From: Vibrio qingdaonensis | GTDB lineage: Bacteria; Pseudomonadota; Gammaproteobacteria; Enterobacterales; Vibrionaceae | Assembly: GCF_026191675.1 (NCBI RefSeq) | Contig: NZ_JAKRRY010000014.1 | Location: 54,116-118,115 of the forward strand | Direction of reading: 5' to 3' | DNA length: 64,000 nt | In this document: positions 57,687 to 64,000 of the stretch, in pieces | Position numbering within the stretch: the stretch's first letter is position 1 | How the letters are laid out: every line of letters begins with the position of its first letter | Position numbers and translations under genes: made by a program | The notes under the pieces: model-generated | What the model saw: the letters and a program-made list of their open reading frames with translations, nothing else | What the model was told of the DNA's origin: nothing | The model's database searches: none

Positions 57687-58523
57687 TTAATGAACGTGCT
57701 GACCACCAAAGTAAACGGTTAAAGGATCAACATTGCTGTCCGAAGGCACCGTAGAGGCGGCTTCCAAAAATAAAGAGAATAACTCCGACTGTGAGGATAT
57801 CTTTAGCTTGTTGTGTATTCGTTTACGATACACTTTAACGGTCTCCGTGCTAACTTCTAATAGTGGCGCAATCGCTTTGGTCGAGTAACCCTGCAATACA
57901 AGTTGGGTCACCTGACATTCCCTCTCACTCAAAAAGTCTTTGCCGAAGTTACTAAATATGTCATTGAGTTGGTGCCCTATCGTACGCTCTTCTACCTTAC
58001 CAACTTGAAAGTGTTTACTGACCGCAGCTTGAATGAGCTCAAAGTAGTTCATCAAGCGGCATCGCTCATCGCACTCCACTGAGTCTCGCTTGCGAAGACC
58101 TAACGACAAGACAACGTTAAATTCCTCAGAGCATTTAATTAACAGCCCCACCTCTTTCTTGAGCCCTGTTTGCTTATAGACTTGCTGATAGTAGTCACTG
58201 GTATAAAACTCATCAGGGGCAATATCTTCAAGTCGATACACGCCATCTGTCGTTCCGGCGCGAATGAGCTGGTAAAATGGGTCAAGTACAAGCGTATTGA
58301 GCAGCTCTTTATTCTTCACTTCATCAATGAAATAGTCTGAGTCGTTGTAAATCATCACGGGCGATTTGCCCTGACTAAACCCCATCACCACCAAGCTTTC
58401 GTAATCAATTATATTCGTAGCAAGTTGTGATAACTCAGACAGAAACTGTGTCTCTCCAATGGCTTTTATTACGCCAGGGTACTTGTCACAGAACACTTGC
58501 CAACCTTCCATAGGTAAGGACAT
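57687..58523 (-). CDS. LuxR-type transcriptional regulator
   Basis: 278 residues from ATG 58523, with AAAGGAG upstream. The C-terminal GerE/LuxR helix-turn-helix is clear: FLSERECQVTQLVLQGYSTK, then the recognition helix in STETVKVYRKRIHNKLKI. The N-terminal 190 residues do not show the autoinducer-domain residues (the W, Y and D pattern) of LuxR itself; they look like a GAF/PAS-type or otherwise unknown sensor region. It is transcribed away from an acyl-CoA ligase gene, so control of that gene, perhaps in response to a fatty acid, is likely. Confidence 0.88.
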   Translation of the reverse strand: MSLPMEGWQVFCDKYPGVIKAIGETQFLSELSQLATNIIDYESLVVMGFSQGKSPVMIYNDSDYFIDEVKNKELLNTLVLDPFYQLIRAGTTDGVYRLEDIAPDEFYTSDYYQQVYKQTGLKKEVGLLIKCSEEFNVVLSLGLRKRDSVECDERCRLMNYFELIQAAVSKHFQVGKVEERTIGHQLNDIFSNFGKDFLSERECQVTQLVLQGYSTKAIAPLLEVSTETVKVYRKRIHNKLKISSQSELFSLFLEAASTVPSDSNVDPLTVYFGGQHVH

Positions 58524-58871
58524 AGACACTCCTTTCGTCATTGCCGCATTTGTATTAAGGATGTATCACGAATAACCATTCACCTCAATTCACGCGCTTT
58601 CAATCTATTCGTAAACCCTACAACGTCGCGTATGAACTATTAGTTTGTCGGCCGATAACTCGTAAACTAACCGCTGATGTCACTCCGCTGCCTGCTGGAT
58701 TACATATGAATGTAAGTAGATATTTCAACCATATTGGCAAATATAATTAACACCAAAAAGTAGCAATGCCCTTTTTTGACTGGACTCATCACAGTTTTGC
58801 ATCACATTTTGTATGAACAACCGCCGTATAGCCCCGCCGAATAATACCAAAACGCTTCACCTCCAAATCCC

Positions 58872-58889
58872 GTACCCAATTTGGGGTAC
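58872..58889. promoter_or_regulatory. GTACCC-N6-GGGTAC operator candidate
   Basis: Perfect 6-base inverted arms around AATTTG, 62 bases before the acyl-CoA ligase start, in the 427-base divergent gap. It is a natural candidate for the binding site of the neighbouring LuxR-type protein. A weaker TTAGTTT/AAACTAA repeat (58640-58670) is also in the gap. No small gene is seen. Confidence 0.6.
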
Positions 58890-58950
58890 AGACTAAGCAA
58901 TGCAACAATGTACATAATATTTAACAAATCAATAACAAAACAGGCGTACT

Positions 58951-60567
58951 ATGCAGGGACAGATGATCAACAGCCAACTGACTATCACGGAAATCATGCG
59001 ACATGCTGAAAGAGTGAATAGTGGTACCGAAGTCGTATCCATAACCCATGATAATCCCATCCATCGCTACACGTTAAAAGAGGCATTTAAGCGAGTGAGG
59101 CAACTCGCCAACGCTTTGCAAGACTTAGGCATTAAACAAGGGGATAGAGTTGCAACGCTCGCATGGAATGACTATCGACATCTTGAGCTTTATTACGCCG
59201 TATCATGTTCAGGGGCAGTGTTACATACCGTCAACCCTCGCCTGTTTCCGGAACAAATCGAGTACATCGTTAACCACGCAGAAGATTCCGTCGTTTTCTT
59301 TGACCCCTTCTTTCTGCCACTCATTGAACAGCTTAAAGAAAAACTACCAACCGTGACTCGGTTCATCGCACTTACCGACTCGCAACACCTGCCAACCAAC
59401 AATATCGAAGACCTGACCGACTATGAGACGTTAATCCAAGATAAAAGCTCGCAGTTTACATGGCCTGACATCAAAGAAGACCAAGCAAGCTCACTGTGTT
59501 ATACCTCAGGGACAACGGGCAATCCAAAAGGCGTATTATATAGCCACCGCTCTACCGTTTTACATTCAATGGGTAGTGCACTCCCGGATGCTTTTTCCCT
59601 CTCATTAGACGAAACCGTTATGCCTATCGTGCCCATGTTTCATGTAAACGGATGGGGGCTTGCTTATAGCGCGCCTATGACCGGCACTAAACTTGTTCTC
59701 CCTGGACCTAAAATGGCAGACGGTGAAACGCTCACTCACCTCATTAATGAGGAAGGCGTGACCATGACCGCTGGCGTACCCGTGATTTGGCTGACACTAC
59801 TAGAACATTTAAAAAAGACCGATACTCAAGTGCCTAGCTTAAACCGAATTGTTGTCGGAGGCTCCGCTTGTCCCGAGCTTCTCATTGCAGAATTTGATGA
59901 ACTGTTTAATGTCTCTGTTCATCATGCCTGGGGAATGACAGAAATGAGCCCTCTTGGCACATTCAATCAACTGACCCCAAGTATCAAAGCACAAGGACAA
60001 GCACAGCAAATGGCCACTAAGCTAAAACAAGGTCGAATCGTCTTTGGTGTGGATATCCGTATTGAAGATTGGGAGGGCAATGAACTTGATTGGACAGGCA
60101 ACCAATTCGGTTCGGTAAAAGTACGAGGCCCTTGGGTCGCCTCGGGATACTACAAGCAAGGTGAGCAACTAGACAGTAATGGCTACTTCGATACCGGAGA
60201 TGTCGCCAGCATAGATAAAAATGGCTATATGATGATCACCGATCGTTCAAAAGACGTGATTAAATCGGGCGGGGAATGGATAAGTTCAATTGAACTAGAA
60301 AACATTGCCGTTGGTCATCCCGATGTGAAAGAAGCCGCGGTCATTGGTGTATCCGATCCTAAATGGGGCGAGCGTCCGCTGCTTATTGTCGTGACCCATC
60401 AAGTAGAAGTCACTCAGCAAGAGCTATTGGGCTACTTTGACGGCAAAGTAGCCAAGTTTTGCATACCCGATGCTGTTGTGTTCGTCAAAGATCTGCCTCA
60501 TACCGCAACGGGTAAACTCAGTAAAAAAGACTTACGTACCCGCTTTAAAGACCGAACGTTAGGTTAA
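58951..60567 (+). CDS. Medium/long-chain acyl-CoA ligase (AMP-binding, AlkK-like)
   Basis: 538 residues (ATG 58951; ATG four codons later is possible). It is an adenylate-forming enzyme. The P-loop-like motif is SSLCYTSGTTGNPKGV near residue 180. MFHVNGWGLAYSAPM, HHAWGMTEMSP and YFDTGDVASIDKNGYMMITDR follow. The C-terminal catalytic Lys is in PHTATGKLSKKDL. The sequence resembles AlkK-type fatty acyl-CoA synthetases rather than FadD. It activates fatty acids to CoA thioesters for degradation. It is divergent from the LuxR-type regulator. Confidence 0.92.
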   Translation: MQGQMINSQLTITEIMRHAERVNSGTEVVSITHDNPIHRYTLKEAFKRVRQLANALQDLGIKQGDRVATLAWNDYRHLELYYAVSCSGAVLHTVNPRLFPEQIEYIVNHAEDSVVFFDPFFLPLIEQLKEKLPTVTRFIALTDSQHLPTNNIEDLTDYETLIQDKSSQFTWPDIKEDQASSLCYTSGTTGNPKGVLYSHRSTVLHSMGSALPDAFSLSLDETVMPIVPMFHVNGWGLAYSAPMTGTKLVLPGPKMADGETLTHLINEEGVTMTAGVPVIWLTLLEHLKKTDTQVPSLNRIVVGGSACPELLIAEFDELFNVSVHHAWGMTEMSPLGTFNQLTPSIKAQGQAQQMATKLKQGRIVFGVDIRIEDWEGNELDWTGNQFGSVKVRGPWVASGYYKQGEQLDSNGYFDTGDVASIDKNGYMMITDRSKDVIKSGGEWISSIELENIAVGHPDVKEAAVIGVSDPKWGERPLLIVVTHQVEVTQQELLGYFDGKVAKFCIPDAVVFVKDLPHTATGKLSKKDLRTRFKDRTLG

Positions 60568-60731
60568 TAACATCGCTCAAAGAGCCATAATCGGCGTTTG
60601 AGCGACGCCCCCTACCAGAATCACAATGGCAACATATTTAACAAACTTGTAACCCAAAGGGGGACTGTTGATATTAGCCCTTTCAGCACACTATAGAATT
60701 GTTAACAAATGGTTAAAACAAGGAATTAGTT

Positions 60732-61448
60732 ATGAAAGTCGCACAAATTGAAAATACAGCCATGCTCGCTGGCTTTGTCATGTTCAGTATAATGGCAGCT
60801 GCTGGTTACATTATGATGGGCCCAAGTTACGTAGACTCCAACTTAGTCTTCGTCGATGCATTATTCTCAACGCTATCTGCTATCTGTACATTTGGCGCCA
60901 TTATTGTGTCTCGCACGGTGGCTAAGCACTACTCACACATGCCTGAAGGTGAGAGTAACCCTGAAAACTACTACGTACTGTTTCGCGCGAGCCTATTAGT
61001 CCTTGTGTTGCTGCTTGCCTTAGCGGGTGCTGTAGATACTCTTACTCTTTTGTATGGCGGTCAAACTGTATCACTTCCTAACGCTGAACTATTTGCTATG
61101 TACTTCCTTGGTATTGGCCTTTTTTACTGTGTCTTATGGTTCCTTTATGCTCGGGCCAATCGTAAAGTCAACGGTCAAAGCTCTCTTTTAACTGCTGAAA
61201 CACTTAACGCTAAAGTCAATGCTTTCCTACTTGTCGGTGTAATGCTTATCTACATCGCTGTGATTAGCATTGAGGCAATTTCAAATATCCCGGTAGGGCT
61301 AAGCTCGGTAGGTGCTATGGCGGATAATTTGATCCTTCTTATTATTGTCGCAGTGATAACACCTGAGCCAATTAAATTGGCGAAAAGTGCTATCAAACAG
61401 TTACGCGCCAATAAAGCAATGGCTTCGGCAGTAGGCCACAAAGCTTAA
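60732..61448 (+). CDS. CDF-like six-TM membrane protein without the usual metal ligands
   Basis: 238 residues after a good AAGGAA. About six hydrophobic segments (near 10-30, 37-60, 85-106, 119-141, 163-187, 195-213). The order and the FVDALFSTLSAICTFGAIIV and ENYYVLFRASLLVLV segments resemble the membrane domain of cation diffusion facilitators. However, the Asp/His pairs that bind metal in CDF helices 2 and 5 are largely missing: only one Asp is at VDALFS, and ETLNAKVNAF has Asn where His and Asp are expected. The cytoplasmic C-terminal domain is absent. The resemblance was judged by eye. It may be a degenerate transporter or a membrane protein of new function. It is a single-gene unit with a terminator. 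Confidence 0.7.
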   Translation: MKVAQIENTAMLAGFVMFSIMAAAGYIMMGPSYVDSNLVFVDALFSTLSAICTFGAIIVSRTVAKHYSHMPEGESNPENYYVLFRASLLVLVLLLALAGAVDTLTLLYGGQTVSLPNAELFAMYFLGIGLFYCVLWFLYARANRKVNGQSSLLTAETLNAKVNAFLLVGVMLIYIAVISIEAISNIPVGLSSVGAMADNLILLIIVAVITPEPIKLAKSAIKQLRANKAMASAVGHKA

Positions 61449-61574
61449 TTATCTCATTTCACTTTCAAAACACGTACGCGTGGAGTGGTTAGGTAAGAGG
61501 TGAAAGGGGATGGGAAATGAACCTCTCACTAGCTTTAACAACATTGTATTATCAACTTATTCCAAGACGGTACC

Positions 61575-61605
61575 AAAAAAGCCACCTTTTTATAGGTGGC
61601 TTTTT
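61575..61605. terminator. Terminator between the CDF-like gene and the FMN reductase gene
   Basis: AAAAAAGCCACC pairs with GGTGGCTTTTT around TTTTTATA, with runs suiting both converging genes. Confidence 0.9.
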
Positions 61606-61658
61606 GTCAATCATCTAATACCCAAAAGGCTCGCTCTACGACTCTTTTTTCACCGTAT

Positions 61659-62183
61659 CTATAACAACGTAGCAACGGCTTGCTGTAATTGATTCTGGAT
61701 GTCAACATTGCGAACTTCGCCATTTTCAATGTCAAAATTATCGTAAAAGCTTGGCACCGAGACACTCGCTTTTACGTTGCCGCCAAAATACGGTGCTGAG
61801 TTCGTTGCTGCTGCTAAAACATTCGCCGCTCCACCTGGGCCAGGTGACGTTGCCAAATAAACCGCAGGCTTACCTGCAAAAACTTCACGCTCAATACGCG
61901 TTGCCCAATCAAACAAATTTTTATAAGCGGCAGGGTAATGGCCATTGTGCTCTGCAAACGAAATAACCAAAGCATCGGCTTGCGCGATATCATCCAAAAA
62001 TTGCTTAGCACCTTGTGCTTGCCCAATCTCTTTCTCTTTATCTTCACTAAATAAAGGAACATCGTATTGACTGATGTCGAGAACCTCAACATCCGCCCCT
62101 TCAATTTGATTAGCTGCGTACGTCGCTAACAATTTATTAATCGACGTTCCACTGGTACTTGCACCAAATGCGATAACTTTCAT
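61659..62183 (-). CDS. NADPH-dependent FMN reductase family protein
   Basis: 174 residues of flavodoxin-like fold. FGASTSGTSINKLLA binds the FMN phosphate (residues 6-20). SFAEHNGHYPAAYKNLFDW carries the usual PEYN-like loop, here AEHNGHYP. TSPGPGGAANVL is the third flavin contact. It reduces flavins or quinones with NAD(P)H; the substrate is not known. AAGGA precedes the ATG. It is a single gene. Confidence 0.88.
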   Translation of the reverse strand: MKVIAFGASTSGTSINKLLATYAANQIEGADVEVLDISQYDVPLFSEDKEKEIGQAQGAKQFLDDIAQADALVISFAEHNGHYPAAYKNLFDWATRIEREVFAGKPAVYLATSPGPGGAANVLAAATNSAPYFGGNVKASVSVPSFYDNFDIENGEVRNVDIQNQLQQAVATLL

Positions 62184-62328
62184 AGGGAGTCCTTCTACTG
62201 GTTTCTTATTCGTTCGGTATGGATATAGATTAATCCATTACCGATAATCAACAAGCAAGAAAATCACACTATGTCATTCGAAATTTTCGAACAAGGCGAC
62301 ACCTGCACAAGATTAGCTCAACATAAGA

Positions 62329-62592
62329 CTAAACCAGCGCTTGTAGCTCACCCCAAAGATCGTTCACTATGATTCGGTCTGCCGGGCTTAGCTCCGCTTT
62401 CGCCTCATCCAAACTGGCTTGAATTCGTAGTTTTAGAGAAGCAACGTCGTTAATTCCCTCTTCTTCGCAAGCGGCGGTAGAAAGAGAAATATGCCCACGT
62501 AGATAACCACCCGCAAACAATTCGTCGTCCGACGCATTCTGAATTCGCTCATCAATAATAGCGATAAGCATGTCTTCGTATTCAATAATCAT
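62329..62592 (-). CDS. yfcL: YfcL family protein
   Basis: An 87-residue acidic, helical protein matching the YfcL family (IIEYEDMLIAIIDERI start, ELFAGGYLRGHISL). Its function is unknown. It lies 23 bases after epmC on the same strand with a good AGGA, as in E. coli where yfcL and yfcM (epmC) are neighbours, so the two are cotranscribed. Confidence 0.9.
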   Translation of the reverse strand: MIIEYEDMLIAIIDERIQNASDDELFAGGYLRGHISLSTAACEEEGINDVASLKLRIQASLDEAKAELSPADRIIVNDLWGELQALV

Positions 62593-62615
62593 AAAACTGT
62601 TGTCCTAATAGGGGC

Positions 62616-63146
62616 TCAACGAACAATAAACTGTTCACTGCTTAATTCTGAAATTTGATAGTGGTCTCTCAGCGCATTAGATAACTGTGCCACTCTGACG
62701 GGTAAACCATCACGTAAGATTTGCTCAACCTCATCTTTTACTTTTTGCATAAAAACCAAGCGATCAGGTTCAAAGTTACCATTTAAATTGTCGCAACTCA
62801 CTGTAAACGGAAAGCCAGCACTTGTCGCAAGTATCCACTCATAGGCTTGAGGACGAATCTCAACTTTTTCAAACTCGGCCTGTACTTGTTCAGTACGGCC
62901 ATCCGGTTCATACCAATACCCGAAGTCTTCGAGTAAACGTCGTTTCGGACCAGCCACGCACCAATGAGCAATTTCATGTAATGCTGAAGCATAGAAACCA
63001 CGAGCAAAAATGATGCGATGGTGGTCAATGTCGTCACTCGCGGGAAGATAAATAGGTTCATCCCCACCTAACTCTAAGCGCGTGTTGTAAGATTCAAAAA
63101 AAGTCTGATTAAAAATCTGAATAAGATCTTGGTACTGATGGTGCAT
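62616..63146 (-). CDS. epmC: Elongation factor P hydroxylase EpmC (YfcM)
   Basis: 176 residues from ATG 63146 (MHHQYQDLIQIFNQTFF); a TTG six codons upstream is less likely. The metal-binding HEIAH is in SALHEIAHWCVAGPKRRLLEDFGYWY, diagnostic of this family. EpmC hydroxylates the beta-lysylated Lys34 of elongation factor P, the last step after EpmA and EpmB. Neither epmA, epmB nor efp is in the window. Confidence 0.94.
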   Translation of the reverse strand: MHHQYQDLIQIFNQTFFESYNTRLELGGDEPIYLPASDDIDHHRIIFARGFYASALHEIAHWCVAGPKRRLLEDFGYWYEPDGRTEQVQAEFEKVEIRPQAYEWILATSAGFPFTVSCDNLNGNFEPDRLVFMQKVKDEVEQILRDGLPVRVAQLSNALRDHYQISELSSEQFIVR

Positions 63147-63358
63147 GGTTACTTTATACTGCAAATATTAAGGGGGGTATTGTCTCTGGAATTATCGATG
63201 AGGTAAAGCCTCTCTGTCGCTTTTGTTTTCTGTCACCACGTAGGCTTTATTCATTAGTTTTTTTTATCAGAAAATCCTCAAAACATCATTAAATTTCATT
63301 CGTCAACAGACCAGTTCACAATTACACTATCGCATGATTTTTTTTTGAGATTCGTGTC

Positions 63359-63982
63359 ATGTTGCTGAGTGTTTTATACATTATAGGAATTACGGCCGAA
63401 GCGATGACAGGCGCACTCTCTGCAGGTCGTCGTAACATGGATTGGTTCGGTGTTATGCTAGTAGCAAGTGCTACGGCAATTGGTGGTGGTACCGTACGAG
63501 ATATTTTGCTTGGGCATTACCCTTTAGGTTGGGTTAAGCACCCTGAATTTTTGGTCATTACCTGTGTCGCAGGTGTATTAACCACCGGGCTAGCGAAATG
63601 GATCATCAAATTTAAAGGCGTTTTTATCCGCCTCGATGCACTTGGTTTAGTGGTCTTTACGATTATTGGTACCAATGTCGGTATTAGTATGGGGTTGCAT
63701 CCATTTATCTGTATCGTTTCAGGTTTAGTCACTGGTGTTTTTGGTGGTTTACTCAGAGATCTCATTTGTAGACAAACGCCGCTAGTGCTGCATGAAGAGC
63801 TGTATGCATCTATCTCCGTGATTGCTGCTTGTTTGTACTTAGGTTTATTGGAATATGGTATTGATACACTTCCAACCACCATCGCGACCATTGTTGTGGG
63901 TTATACCCTTCGTATGGCAGCGGTGAGATTTAAATGGCGCTTACCCAACTTCAAACTCGATAGTGAAGAAGCCGTCCATTAA
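63359..63982 (+). CDS. yicG: YicG/TRIC-family inner-membrane protein (UPF0126)
   Basis: 207 residues with seven hydrophobic segments built as two repeated halves, each ending in a Gly-rich Arg-Asp motif: GGGTVRDILLG near residue 42 and GGLLRDLICRQ near residue 130. This is the UPF0126 family, prokaryotic relatives of trimeric intracellular cation (TRIC) channels. It is probably a K+-permeable homotrimeric channel; the physiological role in bacteria is unclear. The YicG name follows the E. coli member and is approximate. Confidence 0.88.
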   Translation: MLLSVLYIIGITAEAMTGALSAGRRNMDWFGVMLVASATAIGGGTVRDILLGHYPLGWVKHPEFLVITCVAGVLTTGLAKWIIKFKGVFIRLDALGLVVFTIIGTNVGISMGLHPFICIVSGLVTGVFGGLLRDLICRQTPLVLHEELYASISVIAACLYLGLLEYGIDTLPTTIATIVVGYTLRMAAVRFKWRLPNFKLDSEEAVH

Positions 63983-64000
63983 ATGAAAAGCCCTAGTATT

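Overview
The window reads as ordinary chromosomal core DNA of a Vibrio (Vibrionaceae, Gammaproteobacteria). Support comes from the yejK-yejL-yejM block, a FadR of 279 residues (about 40 longer than the E. coli protein, as known in Vibrio), NhaB, YfbV next to ackA-pta, a GH20 chitobiase with a porin, AnsA next to SppA, and the oligopeptide (opp) operon. There are no insertion sequences, integrases, phage genes, CRISPR arrays or obvious islands. Genes are dense and most are followed by clear intrinsic terminators.

Layout. 1-4.4 kb: a truncated membrane sensor-like gene, then yejK diverging from yejL-yejM. 4.4-4.8 kb: tRNA-Pro(GGG) and tRNA-Ser(UGA), each with its own promoter and terminator. 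4.9-10.4 kb: a secreted serine protease with PKD and chitin-binding modules, a Bax-like glucosaminidase, a DUF2986 protein, a Nudix/deacetylase pair and an SDR. 10.4-15.1 kb: topB, a YdjA-type nitroreductase with a Fur-like box, and fadH broken by a one-base deletion but still carrying a FadR operator. 15.4-19 kb: sppA, ansA and a low-molecular-weight phosphatase. 19.4-23.8 kb: a chitobiase-porin-DUF2057 unit. 24-33.7 kb: cobalamin adenosyltransferase, a CNT nucleoside transporter, asmA, udk, mrp/metG and an unknown one-TM protein. 33.8-37.5 kb: fadR, and nhaB with a structured leader, then dsbB. 37.6-46.2 kb: a SEC-C protein, dusC, malZ, a TrpX-type ABC importer preceded by a perfect TyrR box, a PQQ-type sugar dehydrogenase and yfbV. 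46.6-50 kb: ackA-pta. 50.1-56.9 kb: a glutathionyl-hydroquinone reductase and oppABCDF. 57.7-60.6 kb: a LuxR-type regulator divergent from a medium/long-chain acyl-CoA ligase. 60.7-64 kb: a CDF-like membrane protein lacking the expected metal ligands, an FMN reductase, epmC-yfcL and a YicG/TRIC-family membrane protein.

How parts connect. Fatty-acid metabolism recurs: fadR, its operator in front of the broken fadH, and the LuxR/acyl-CoA ligase pair. Chitin use is served by the chitobiase unit and perhaps the chitin-binding protease. Aromatic amino-acid uptake is tied to TyrR by the operator, and peptide uptake possibly to CRP.

The most novel-looking signals are regulatory. They are the nhaB leader (nested helices plus a hairpin that covers the ribosome binding site), the 811-base region upstream of opp (CRP site, strong minus-strand terminator, 34-base perfect palindrome), and the degenerate CDF-like protein. 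No new multi-gene defence or biosynthetic system was found. All functional calls rest on recognised motifs and family knowledge; no database search was run.
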